Below are positions 26,982 through 35,413 of a DNA stretch of 64,000 nt, piece after piece. The translations under genes and the position numbers were made by a program. The stretch's first letter is position 1, and each line of letters starts with the position of its first letter. The stretch comes from Methanobacterium sp. (GTDB lineage Archaea > Methanobacteriota > Methanobacteria > Methanobacteriales > Methanobacteriaceae). A model generated the notes under the pieces. It saw only the letters and a list, made by a program, of their open reading frames with translations, was not told where the DNA came from and made no database searches. Where the stretch lies: contig JADFDH010000002.1 in the NCBI GenBank assembly GCA_018263005.1, forward strand, positions 310,001 to 374,000. Direction: 5' to 3'.

Positions 26982-27620
26982 TTAATGCTTATGCCTTTTG
27001 GACACAGTATACAAAGTAAATAGGGTAGGTATCAGTATAAACACGAATATACTACCATATGGGATTATGAAAGAAATTAATATAGCTATTATAGATAGTA
27101 CTGGTAAAAATAGGAAACTTAATTTGATTTTATCTGCATAGGGGATGATGTTTTCTATGATCAATCCCTTTTTGGCAGCGTAAATCCAGTTGACATAGGA
27201 TAAAATTCCTATAATCAACATATTAATATCGAAAATGATTTGTGAAAGTTGAAATACACCATATTTTCCCATCATAGAAGTTGAAAAGGGAAATATAGCT
27301 ATGGACATTAACCAGAAGATATTAATCCAAAGGAGTGTGGTGTTGGTTCTTTTAATAACAAAAAATATATGATGATTCATCCAGAAAACAGCTAATAAAG
27401 CAAAACTAAGTACATAGATAGATATTTGGGGTATTAATGTATTAAAAACATATTCACTAATCATTAGGGCCGTAGCATCACTGGGAAGAGTGGGAACCTC
27501 AATGCTTAACACCAATAATGTCATGGCAATGGCGAATATGCCATCTGCCAGTGTTTCAAGCCTATTTTTAGGAATTAAAGGAATTGAGGGGGTTTTAGTT
27601 TTATCTGGCATTTTATCCAA
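26982..27620 (-). CDS. TMEM175-family (DUF1211) potassium channel-like protein
   Basis: A 212-residue membrane protein with six hydrophobic segments. The first helix carries RLETLADGIFAIAMTLLVLSIEVP, the Arg/Asp-containing signature of prokaryotic TMEM175 channels (one six-helix repeat, assembling as tetramers). The start is taken as TTG at 27620 because AGGTGT lies eight bases upstream; the ATG at 27611 would be 17 bases away. This start is directly next to the hisB stop codon, so translation is probably coupled. The link with histidine synthesis is positional only. Confidence 0.82.
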   Translation of the reverse strand: MDKMPDKTKTPSIPLIPKNRLETLADGIFAIAMTLLVLSIEVPTLPSDATALMISEYVFNTLIPQISIYVLSFALLAVFWMNHHIFFVIKRTNTTLLWINIFWLMSIAIFPFSTSMMGKYGVFQLSQIIFDINMLIIGILSYVNWIYAAKKGLIIENIIPYADKIKLSFLFLPVLSIIAILISFIIPYGSIFVFILIPTLFTLYTVSKRHKH

Positions 27621-28199
27621 CTAAATGACACCTTTGGTGCTGGGAATCGACTGATGGGTGATCCTGGTGGCTTCATGTAAGGCACGGGCCAGTGCTTTAA
27701 ACAATGCTTCTATTTGGTGGTGGTCGTTTTCCCCTTCACATCGGGCATGGAGATTTATTTTACCAGTTCTAGCTAATGATTCTAGGAAATGCCCCACATT
27801 TTCAGTGCTCAACTGTCCCACTTTGCTCTTCTTGAATGGGAGATTTAATACGGTGTAACTTCTTCCGGATATATCGATGGCTACCATGGCCAGTGATTCA
27901 TCCATGGGGACCAGTGCATGTGCCATTCTCTTAATTCCCTTTTTATCACCTAAAGCCTCGTTTATTGCTTCGCCTAAGAGTATTCCCACATCTTCCACTG
28001 TGTGATGGTCATCTACTTCAATATCTCCTTCTGCTTTAACTTCCAGGTTAAAAAGCCCGTGTTTAGCGAATGCTTCCAGCATATGGTCGAAGAATTCAAT
28101 CCCAGTACATATTTGGGATATGCCCTCTCCGTCCAGGTTAATTGATAATTTAATATTTGTTTCACTTGTTTTACGCTCTAAATTCTTTTTTCTCTCCAT
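27621..28199 (-). CDS. hisB: Imidazoleglycerol-phosphate dehydratase
   Basis: A 192-residue Mn-dependent enzyme of histidine synthesis (IGP to imidazole acetol phosphate). Both metal-binding motifs are intact: DHHTVEDVGI near residue 67 and DHHQIEALFKALARAL near 160. The FFDHMLEAFAKHG and VPMDESLA segments are typical. It is monofunctional, without the phosphatase domain found in enterobacteria. The ATG at 28199 lies 29 bases inside the upstream ferredoxin gene, an unusually long overlap that the N-terminal RKTSETNIKLSINLDG pattern supports as real. Confidence 0.95.
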   Translation of the reverse strand: MERKKNLERKTSETNIKLSINLDGEGISQICTGIEFFDHMLEAFAKHGLFNLEVKAEGDIEVDDHHTVEDVGILLGEAINEALGDKKGIKRMAHALVPMDESLAMVAIDISGRSYTVLNLPFKKSKVGQLSTENVGHFLESLARTGKINLHARCEGENDHHQIEALFKALARALHEATRITHQSIPSTKGVI

Positions 28200-28389
28200 T
28201 TATTTCATCTCTTATTACTTTTATAGCTCCAACGGGACATTTAGACGCACAAAGGATACACACATGACAATAACGAAGGTTATTAGCTTCTGCTTTTCCA
28301 TTGATCTTCCAGATCCGGGGACCTTTAGGACAGACATCTTTACATTCTCCGCAGCCAGTACATTTGTCGCGATCTACTTCGATTATCAT
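28171..28389 (-). CDS. 2[4Fe-4S] ferredoxin
   Basis: A 72-residue protein with two cluster motifs, CTGCGECKDVCPKG and CHVCILCASKCPVG, each CxxCxxCxxxC followed by Pro. It starts IIEVDRDKC as in small archaeal ferredoxins and has a charged C-terminal tail that overlaps hisB by 29 bases. Start ATG with AAGGAG upstream. The region just before the start holds 7-bp ATAACTT repeats of the type seen around parA. It is probably an electron carrier; the partner enzyme is not evident. Confidence 0.93.
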   Translation of the reverse strand: MIIEVDRDKCTGCGECKDVCPKGPRIWKINGKAEANNLRYCHVCILCASKCPVGAIKVIRDEINGEKKEFRA

Positions 28390-28399
28390 AATGAACTCC

Positions 28400-28533
28400 T
28401 TATAACTTATAACTTCTAAGAATTATAATAAATTTTAAAACTTATGTTAACAGGTTTTTATCAAATTTGAAGATTCATTTAACTACAGATGATTAAAAGT
28501 TATAAATTCTAACTTCTAAGTTATAACTTATAA
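28400..28533. repeat. ATAACTT-type heptad arrays between ferredoxin and flavoprotein genes (array 3)
   Basis: Two blocks occur. At 28400-28420 the plus strand reads TTATAACTTATAACTTCTAAG, directly before the ferredoxin start. At 28497-28533 a block contains AAGTTATAAATT, AACTTCTAAG and the perfect 12-base palindrome AAGTTATAACTT (28518-28529), followed by ATAA. The core is the same as in arrays 1 and 2 around the ParA operon 7 kb away. Confidence 0.6.
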
Positions 28534-28571
28534 TCAAATATTTTTTTGATCTAATTAATCAACATCAATTT

Positions 28572-29165
28572 TTATTCTTCTTTTATTTGGAAGTTTTCCA
28601 GGAATTTAGCGAATCTTTTAACAGTTTTTCTTAGACTTTTAAACCCTTCTTCGTCCTTTTTCACCCCATCAAGAGTATCCTGAGACCAAAAATTAGCCCC
28701 TAAATTAGCTCCAAAAGCCCCCCCACCCACGGGGATAGCTCCGGTTAGGATATAGAAGGTGAATATTTGTTGTATGGCAAGTTCCTGGCCTCCTGCCCTA
28801 TCTCCTCCTACGGCGATGGCCATACCCACTTTGTAACGTAGAAAATCATAATCTACCGCGCCTAAAGCTCTTGATCGGTCCATTATGGACTTTAACTGAG
28901 CGCTTAAACCTCCGTTATATATGGGGGTGGCCATTATAATACCGTCAGCAGAGGTCAGTAAAGGATAAACTTCATACATATCATCTTTAAGAATACATTC
29001 ACCTTCCCGCATACAGTAATCACAATGCCTGCAAGGTGCTATATTTTTACCTCTTACTCCAAAAAATTCAGTTTCCAAACCCCTCTCTTCAAGCATATTC
29101 AATGCTTCATTTAGAACAAAATCAGTTGCTTGTTTTCTAGGACTACCACATATTCCTAAAATCAT
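28572..29165 (-). CDS. Iron-sulfur flavoprotein (Isf)/NADPH-dependent FMN reductase family
   Basis: A 197-residue flavodoxin-fold protein. The N-terminal GICGSPRKQATDFVLNEAL is the FMN phosphate loop. The compact cysteine motif CRHCDYCMREGEC (Cys 45, 48, 51, 57) is the [4Fe-4S] site that defines methanogen Isf proteins. ATPIYNGGLSAQLKSIMDRS and GGDRAGGQELAIQQI complete the family pattern. Isf proteins transfer electrons and have been linked to oxidative stress handling in methanogens; the physiological partner is unclear. Start ATG with GGGGGAA upstream. The stop is followed by the array 3 region and then by ferredoxin. Confidence 0.88.
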   Translation of the reverse strand: MILGICGSPRKQATDFVLNEALNMLEERGLETEFFGVRGKNIAPCRHCDYCMREGECILKDDMYEVYPLLTSADGIIMATPIYNGGLSAQLKSIMDRSRALGAVDYDFLRYKVGMAIAVGGDRAGGQELAIQQIFTFYILTGAIPVGGGAFGANLGANFWSQDTLDGVKKDEEGFKSLRKTVKRFAKFLENFQIKEE

Positions 29166-29313
29166 AAAATATTCCCCCGGGTTCTAATTTTTTTAAGCTA
29201 ATAATAGAAATTGGATTTAAGAAATAATAAAATTATCGAATGATCCCAGATAATTAAAAATAAAATAGAATATGAAAAATAAGAGTATGGAAACTCATTT
29301 TTTTATGTTATTC

Positions 29314-30555
29314 TTATTTTTCATCATCTTTCAATTCTAACTGTTCATCTTCTTCCAGAGCCAGCCGCATGGTATCCGGATCCTGAGGTAAATATTTCAG
29401 GAAATCATCTGCAGCTCTTCTAACATCTCTGGATCCGATGATGTAACGTCCCACTACTATGATATTAGCACCACTGGCCAGTGCCTGGTCAACTTTATCC
29501 GGAGTGATACCACCCGCAACAGCTACTAACTTATCATCTCCGAGTATGGTCTTGATTTTATTGATATTACCCCATTCAGTAACATCCTCAAGTTTTTCAC
29601 CCTTTTCAGCTTTATAAGTCTCTAAATCCACATTTCGGTGGAGTAACAGGATGTCGGGTTTGTATTCTAACTTTTTAAGTTTTTCAACGAAGTCATCCAC
29701 ATTCATCATATCCAGTATGGAGTAGATGCCCTGTTTAGATGCTTCTTGAACTGCTTTCTGTATGGACTCCAGGGTTCCCAATCCAGATATGGCAACCGCA
29801 TCAGCTGTTTCATCTGCAGCTATTTTAACTTCAATTCTTCCCACATCCAGGGTTTTTAAATCCGCTATGATGAAAGCGTCTTTTCTAAGCTCCCTGATTT
29901 TGCTGATTATTCCCACACCGAATTTTTTAACTAAAGGCGTACCTGCTTCGATTAATATTCTTTCCCGGTTAGGTAAGCTGTCTATAATACGCTCCATATC
30001 TTCAATGTTATCTAGGTCTAAAGCCACCTGTAGATATGGTGGATCATATAATCTTACCACTTTAAAGCCCATAATTGGGTGAGTTCCGCGGTCTTTTTCT
30101 GATAGAACTTTTCCAGTAGAGGGATAAGTATCCATAGCCCTTTTCAATGCCAACTTAGTCGCTCCGTAGTTGTACTGATATATCTTCCGGAAGTCCTTAG
30201 CTTCCGGGTGAATGAATACATTAACCAGAATTACCAGATCTTCAGCATCTTTCTCATCAATGATACCCTCAGCTACAGCATCAGCTACCGCACGACCTAC
30301 AGCAGTCTGTGCAGGGCCGAATATTTTATCTGCATCGTTAAGACAACTCACGGTAACCTTAGGTATGATCAAAGTGGCTGGTTTGGTCAGTAAATTAGGT
30401 CTTATCACAGCTAATAATGGAGTGTGTCCTATAGATAGGTTGGTCATATTTTCCACGAAGGCAGCACCAACCGGACCATCTTTATCTCCGATTATCAAAT
30501 CAATGTGAGCTAATTCATTTCCACTTCCTATTAAAGCTTCCCCAATCTTATACAT
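29314..30555 (-). CDS. Bifunctional formaldehyde-activating enzyme / 3-hexulose-6-phosphate synthase (Fae-Hps)
   Basis: A 413-residue fusion. Residues 1-165 are the Fae domain (GSGNELAHIDLIIGDKDGPVG, FVENMTNLSIGHTPLLAV), which condenses formaldehyde with tetrahydromethanopterin. Residues about 175-395 are a Hps/OMP-decarboxylase-like barrel (LQVALDLDNIEDMERI, FIIADLKTLDVGRIEVKIA, AVAGGITPDKVDQAL), which interconverts hexulose-6-phosphate with ribulose-5-phosphate and formaldehyde. In methanogens lacking the oxidative pentose pathway this supplies pentose phosphates and traps the formaldehyde released. Start ATG with TTGGAGGA upstream. It is a single gene with a normal fusion length. Confidence 0.95.
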   Translation of the reverse strand: MYKIGEALIGSGNELAHIDLIIGDKDGPVGAAFVENMTNLSIGHTPLLAVIRPNLLTKPATLIIPKVTVSCLNDADKIFGPAQTAVGRAVADAVAEGIIDEKDAEDLVILVNVFIHPEAKDFRKIYQYNYGATKLALKRAMDTYPSTGKVLSEKDRGTHPIMGFKVVRLYDPPYLQVALDLDNIEDMERIIDSLPNRERILIEAGTPLVKKFGVGIISKIRELRKDAFIIADLKTLDVGRIEVKIAADETADAVAISGLGTLESIQKAVQEASKQGIYSILDMMNVDDFVEKLKKLEYKPDILLLHRNVDLETYKAEKGEKLEDVTEWGNINKIKTILGDDKLVAVAGGITPDKVDQALASGANIIVVGRYIIGSRDVRRAADDFLKYLPQDPDTMRLALEEDEQLELKDDEK

Positions 30556-30749
30556 TCTTATTATCCTCCAAATTATAGCTAATTAGTGTTACAATTAAAT
30601 GTTGTTGATAATTAATATAAATAAATTTTCTTGGTTAGGTAAATTAAGATTAAAATATTGAAAAAGTGAAATTATTGAAAATTATTTTGAATAAAAAAAA
30701 AGTTAAGATTCAGCCATAAAAATAAGGGCTGATTGATTTCAATTTCTAG

Positions 30750-32867
30750 TTATGCAAATATGTTGTTTAAACCCTGAACTACCTGCAAGCATTTGTTGTA
30801 GAATACAACACGATAGTTGTTTACCATCATGTTCAGTTCAAATACTACTGAGGGTATTCCTTTGTTGGCAATAGGTATGGTTACATATGCGGGGCTGGTA
30901 CCATCAGCAACATAGTAATATTTTAAATAATTAGTCTGACTAATTATCTGGTTAGCATAATTTACAGATGATGTTCCTTTACTAGGGGCGAATATGAAAT
31001 CATAGACATCATATAGACCTCTGTTTCCATGGACATCGATTGCTAGTTTATAAGATGTGTCTATATTCGGGACTACATATGTATTGGCCAGAGTTTGTCC
31101 ATCTGATCTGCTTTTGGTGTAACTATCTATTTCGTTGGTATAAACCTCAAATACCCAAATTTGTACGTTGTTTAAACTTGATGCTAGCGTTTTTAATGCG
31201 TTCATCATAGCTACATGAACTGGTGTTTCTTGGGAGTGAACTCCAATTATCAATGCTATTTTATCAGTTCCTGTACCGAATGGGCCAATTTTTTGCACGT
31301 ATCCTAATGAGTTTTCGCCTAATTTTGTTGTTTTGGTATTGCTTGTATCAGTAAATGTATATGAACCTGGTGTGAAAATTATATTTCCTGATGATGATGA
31401 AGTCATTGAAACCGTATTGGGCAGTCTAGCGTTTGTTTTGTAGTAGTTCATAATTTTACTGTACATATATACCGCATTATCGAAACTCATATCTCCTAAG
31501 GAGGTTGTTACATAATTCGGTGCTTTAGTATTATCTCCTATATACGTTAATATGTTCTGAGCTACTGTTAAAAACTCTGTTTTCAGTATGCTGCCTGTTG
31601 TGATCTGTCCATAAGGATTGGAAGCTGCATTGATAGTTTCTAAATTAATCGCTGCGTTTGATCCACTATTTGCCTGAATGGTTGCTGTGGTTAAGAGTTT
31701 TAAAAATAATGCCATGGTTACTTGCTGAGTACCTATGGTTACGTAGTTGGGTAGTTTTTTATTGGTTTCATAGTAACTCTTCACTGTACCTGCAGCAGTA
31801 TTTACCTGACTCATTGTCACAGTAGAAGGAGTTGGATCAGGGTTAGGATCTGGATTAGTTGTTGATGCAGTCATTGAAACGTAATTGGGTAATCTATTAC
31901 TGGTTTTATAGTAGTTCATGATTTTACTGTACAATAATACGGTGTTGTCAAAGCTCATATCTCCTAAAGAAGTGCTCATATAATTCGGCGCTTTACCATT
32001 AGCTGAAATATAAGAAATAATATTCTGTGCTATGGACACGAATTCTGATTTCAATATTTTACCACTGGTAATTGAACCGGAAGGGTTGGTTGCAGCTTGT
32101 ACATTTTCTACAGTAATAGTTGATGTGGAACCGCTATTAGCCTGAACTGTAGCTTTGCTTAAAAGATTCAACAACGAAGACATAGAAACTGTTTGAGTGC
32201 CTACAGTAACCGAAGATGGTAACACTTTATTACTTACATAATAACTGTTAACTGTGCTCGCAGCAGAACCCACCTGAGACATGGTAACCGTAGTTGTAGG
32301 TTCAGGATCTGGGTCGGGATCCGGGTCGGGATCTGAGGTAGCTATTGAGCTCCATGATGCCACTGAAACCGTATTTGGCAATCTATTATAAGTATCATAG
32401 AATGACAATACTTTTGAAAAAGTATAAACTAAATTTTCATAGCGCATTGTCCCCAATGTAGTTGTTGCATAGTTTGGTAACCTATCATAAGCATTTATAT
32501 AAGTTGTTAACTTATTCGCAATGGATATATACTGTGTTTTTGTTAAACTACCACTATTAACTGATTCGGTTGGGTTAGTGGAAGTACTTACGCTTTTTAA
32601 AGTCACATCAGCCGGATTTGAGCTGCTTGTATCAATGTTTTGTATCCCTTGGGCTAATAAATACAAGAACTGGGGTTGAGTAATTTGCTGATTATCCACT
32701 GTAACAGTTGTAGGTAGTGCTTTGTTTGTTTCTACGGATGTTTTAACATCTCCTGCAGAATCTGCAATTGAAGATGTTGTGAATGTTGAATTTGCTGCTG
32801 ATGCGGCCCCCATACTTATAAACATAAGCAGGGCCATTAGCAACGGTAAAATTTTCTTTTTAATCAT
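30750..32867 (-). CDS. Exported pseudomurein-binding-repeat protein with M14-like metallopeptidase domain
   Basis: A 705-residue protein. A signal peptide (basic start, hydrophobic core, cleavage after about residue 25 at AASAA) is followed by several pseudomurein-binding repeats of the RLPNYVTxxxxxxxxxxFLxLL type (for example ARLPNTVSM and KLPNYVTIGTQQVTMALFL). Asp/Pro-rich linkers (DPDPDPDPEP, NPDPNPDPTP) separate them. Residues about 495-705 form a globular domain with GVHSQE (H544, E547), AIDVHG (H613) and VVFELN (E677), the H-x-x-E...H...E order of zinc carboxypeptidase/deacylase folds. It starts 16 bases after a small exported zinc-ribbon gene. A cell-wall trimming role is inferred. Confidence 0.75.
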   Translation of the reverse strand: MIKKKILPLLMALLMFISMGAASAANSTFTTSSIADSAGDVKTSVETNKALPTTVTVDNQQITQPQFLYLLAQGIQNIDTSSSNPADVTLKSVSTSTNPTESVNSGSLTKTQYISIANKLTTYINAYDRLPNYATTTLGTMRYENLVYTFSKVLSFYDTYNRLPNTVSVASWSSIATSDPDPDPDPDPEPTTTVTMSQVGSAASTVNSYYVSNKVLPSSVTVGTQTVSMSSLLNLLSKATVQANSGSTSTITVENVQAATNPSGSITSGKILKSEFVSIAQNIISYISANGKAPNYMSTSLGDMSFDNTVLLYSKIMNYYKTSNRLPNYVSMTASTTNPDPNPDPTPSTVTMSQVNTAAGTVKSYYETNKKLPNYVTIGTQQVTMALFLKLLTTATIQANSGSNAAINLETINAASNPYGQITTGSILKTEFLTVAQNILTYIGDNTKAPNYVTTSLGDMSFDNAVYMYSKIMNYYKTNARLPNTVSMTSSSSGNIIFTPGSYTFTDTSNTKTTKLGENSLGYVQKIGPFGTGTDKIALIIGVHSQETPVHVAMMNALKTLASSLNNVQIWVFEVYTNEIDSYTKSRSDGQTLANTYVVPNIDTSYKLAIDVHGNRGLYDVYDFIFAPSKGTSSVNYANQIISQTNYLKYYYVADGTSPAYVTIPIANKGIPSVVFELNMMVNNYRVVFYNKCLQVVQGLNNIFA

Positions 32868-32883
32868 ATTAACACCAATTTAA

Positions 32884-33210
32884 TCATACGTGTCCTGTTC
32901 CACCACATGTTGGGCAAGTAATCCAACTTCCTGTTGAATTCAGTATTCGTCTTTCTCCACCGCATTGTGGACAGACAGTATCTCCACTATTTCCTCCATT
33001 ATCGTCATCATTATCGTCATTGCTTGAACTTGAAATCTGCTTATCATCTGTATCAGCAGATGTGTTTGCATTGTTTTGAGCTGTATTATTAACCGTAGAG
33101 GTTGCATTCAGGGTTTTATTGGTTTTGGTCATGTTGGTCATGGCTAAAACCCCTGCCGCTCCGGCCAATACTATTACTCCAATTAATAGTAAGGCTATAT
33201 TCCGCCTCAT
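32884..33210 (-). CDS. Small exported or membrane-anchored protein with DnaJ-type zinc ribbon
   Basis: A 108-residue protein. A basic start and hydrophobic segment (residues 4-24, LLLIGVIVLAGAAGVLAM) form a signal anchor. An Asn/Thr/Ser/Asp-rich disordered stretch follows (about 28-78, including SSSNDDNDDDNGGNSGD). The C-terminus has two CxxCxG knuckles, CPQCGGE and CPTCGGTGHV, like the DnaJ cysteine-rich domain. The acidic, Asn-rich linker suits an extracytoplasmic location. Start ATG with GAAGGTGA upstream. It is 16 bases from the downstream pseudomurein-binding gene, so the two likely form an operon. I do not recognise a named family for the whole protein. Confidence 0.7.
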   Translation of the reverse strand: MRRNIALLLIGVIVLAGAAGVLAMTNMTKTNKTLNATSTVNNTAQNNANTSADTDDKQISSSSNDDNDDDNGGNSGDTVCPQCGGERRILNSTGSWITCPTCGGTGHV

Positions 33211-33560
33211 AATAAATCACCTTCTATTTTTTCTATTTATAGTTGTTTTTTGGGTTATTTTCTTTTTATAAGTTATTTTGAACTAATATTAGGGGTAAAA
33301 AAACTAATATATAGTTGACAGTAATTTTAGATTACATCATATTTATAGGTATGCCCAATTTTTAAAGTGAGTACAAACCTTTTTTTGACAAAATGAATTA
33401 TTTCTGAGGGAATTTGTATTATTTAAGTAAATTATTATTTTCTTAAAAAGTATTACTCAAGGTGGTTTTAAAATAATATCTTAAATAATTAGATTTTTAA
33501 TATTCAATAGTCTAAAAAACTGATTTTAATGGATTTAAAAAAAATTAAGGATTTAAAGGA
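33211..33560. other. 350-base intergenic region between trpB2 and the zinc-ribbon gene
   Basis: AT-rich with no convincing ORF. On the minus strand a TATATATTAG element at about 33306-33317 could be the TATA box for the zinc-ribbon/pseudomurein operon with a leader of about 75 bases. The part nearest trpB2 (33440-33560) shows only runs of A and T. Confidence 0.4.
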
Positions 33561-34853
33561 TTAATCCTTTATTTTTCCTTCTAAAAAATCGTCGTATCCT
33601 TGCAGATCAAGCAAACCGTGACCTGAGAAGTTTATAACAATGTTCTTTTCCTCTCCGGTCTTTCGACATTTAATAGCTTCATCTATTCCCACTTTAACTG
33701 CGTGTCCTGTTTCTGGTGCAGGTACAACGCCTTCTGTCTGGGCAAAGAGTTTGTTGCTTTCGAATACAGAGGTTTGAGATACGCTGCGTGGTTCTATGAT
33801 TTTCTCATGTGTAAGGAGAGCCACTAATGGTGACATTCCATGGTATCTTAATCCTCCTGCATGTACTGACGGTGGTATGAAGTCATGTCCCAGGGTGTAC
33901 ATCTTAATTAACGGAGTTAAACCGGCCGTATCACCAAAGTCGTATTTATATTCTCCCTTAGTTAGTGTAGGGCAGCTTGAAGGTTCTACTGCGATAAATT
34001 CACAGTCTAGGTCGCCGCTTAATTTATCCTTTATGAAGGGGAAAGTTGATCCGGCAAAATTACTTCCTCCTCCTACACAGCCAATCATGACATCTGGTGT
34101 TGCATCTATTTTATTCATTTGCATCTGGATTTCTTGTCCTATGATGGTTTGATGTAACATCACATGGTTTAACACACTTCCCAGTGAATAATAAACCTTT
34201 TCATCACTTAATGCGTCTTCTATTGCTTCTGAAATGGCTATTCCCAAAGAACCGGGATGTTGTGGATCTTCTTTAAGTATTTTTTTACCGAATTCAGTGC
34301 GGTCGCTTGGTGATGGAAGTATTTCACCGTTATAGAGGTGCATGATGGTTTTTCTGTATGGTTTTTGTTTGAAAGATATTTTTACCATGTAAACGGTACA
34401 ATCCATGTCTAATAGGCTGCAGGCTAGCGATAGTGCGGTTCCCCACTGCCCGGCACCTGTTTCTGTTGTTAATCTTTCTGCTCCGTCTTCTTTTGCATAA
34501 TATGCCTGTGCTATTGCCGTGTTTAATTTATGACTGCCTGTGGGTGACATGTCTTCCCTTTTATAGAATATTTTGGCTGGTGTGTCCAGATGGGCCTCTA
34601 GACCTTTTGCTCTGAATAATGGGCTGGGTCTTCCAATCTGTTTATAGACATTTCTCACCAATTTAGGAATTTCGATCCAGCGGTCTGTTGATAATTCCTG
34701 ACCTAAAACTCCTTTGGAGAATATTTTGGGTAAATTTTCCAGTTGTTTTCCCTCATCGGTTTGGGAGTATTCGGGGAATTCAACAGGTAAATCTGCGGCT
34801 ATGTTATACCATTTTTTGGGAGTATCTTTCTCGTTTAATGTAATTTTGTACAT
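33561..34853 (-). CDS. trpB2: Tryptophan synthase beta subunit, TrpB2 type
   Basis: A PLP enzyme of 430 residues joining indole and serine. It is of the longer TrpB2 class, shown by the N-terminal extension (WYNIAADLPVEFPEYSQ...) before the core. The PLP lysine is in MSPTGSHKLNTAIAQAYYA, the phosphate-binding loop is GCVGGGSNFAGS, and TETGAGQWGTALSLAC is typical. It may salvage indole or act without TrpA. In Methanothermobacter trpB2 is controlled by TrpY, and two TRP boxes precede this gene. It is isolated, with no other trp genes nearby. Confidence 0.92.
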   Translation of the reverse strand: MYKITLNEKDTPKKWYNIAADLPVEFPEYSQTDEGKQLENLPKIFSKGVLGQELSTDRWIEIPKLVRNVYKQIGRPSPLFRAKGLEAHLDTPAKIFYKREDMSPTGSHKLNTAIAQAYYAKEDGAERLTTETGAGQWGTALSLACSLLDMDCTVYMVKISFKQKPYRKTIMHLYNGEILPSPSDRTEFGKKILKEDPQHPGSLGIAISEAIEDALSDEKVYYSLGSVLNHVMLHQTIIGQEIQMQMNKIDATPDVMIGCVGGGSNFAGSTFPFIKDKLSGDLDCEFIAVEPSSCPTLTKGEYKYDFGDTAGLTPLIKMYTLGHDFIPPSVHAGGLRYHGMSPLVALLTHEKIIEPRSVSQTSVFESNKLFAQTEGVVPAPETGHAVKVGIDEAIKCRKTGEEKNIVINFSGHGLLDLQGYDDFLEGKIKD

Positions 34854-35413
34854 GAAATCACTCTTTGTGTTTTTTTTAATTTTTTTCCTTTGATAATTTC
34901 GACTTAATTATAATACTATGATTGTAGATATTTAAACTTTGTTGTACATAAATGTACATTAAGATGGTAGACTATATGAATTATTAATTTAAATTAAAGA
35001 GAATATGAATAAAAGCGTAATAATCATAATAATTGCCCTAATTAAATTTATTTTAATAAATAAAACCTAAAAATCATATTAAACATATATTAATCTAATT
35101 CTATTAGATTGAACATTTATTCCTATTTTTTTCAGTCTCAAAAGGATAGTAATGTAACTATTTAGTTGTTTGAATTGGTTATTTTTTTTAAGCAAGGTTT
35201 AACACAGCATCAATTACTAAAAAAATTAATGGAGAAGGGTTATCCAAAATAATATAATTATTAAAGCTCATAAAGAGTCTTAAATGGTAAAAAGAGAAGT
35301 ATAAGTGTTTATTTTTGAGAAAAAAATCAAAACCTTTATATGTCATGCGCAAGTGAATATTTTTAAAATATAATTATTATTATCGAGTTATTTTCAATTA
35401 CGGAGGCGGTAAA
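34854..35413. other. 560-base divergent intergenic region: trpB2 and endopeptidase promoters
   Basis: The longest gap in the window. The left part holds a TATA-like element for trpB2 (TTTAAATAT on the minus strand, 34930-34938) and paired TGTACA boxes. The right part holds TTTATATG at 35335-35342, a plausible TATA box for the endopeptidase gene with a leader of about 45 bases. The middle (35000-35300) is AT-rich with no supported gene; a 28-codon frame at 35166-35252 is noted separately and rejected. Confidence 0.5.
34943..34958. promoter_or_regulatory. Two TRP boxes (TGTACA) upstream of trpB2
   Basis: TGTACA occurs at 34943-34948 and 34953-34958, ten bases apart, so both face the same side of the helix. 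They lie about 90 bases before the trpB2 start and directly upstream of its TATA-like element. TGTACA is the TRP-box consensus recognised by TrpY in Methanothermobacter, where TrpY represses the trp operon and trpB2. Confidence 0.75.

Noticed and set aside
35166..35252. A 28-codon frame (TTG start) containing KQGLTQHQLLKKLMEKGYPK, reminiscent of a helix-turn-helix fragment.
   Set aside because: Too short, no ribosome binding site, and surrounding frames show no continuation; a gene remnant is possible but not supportable.
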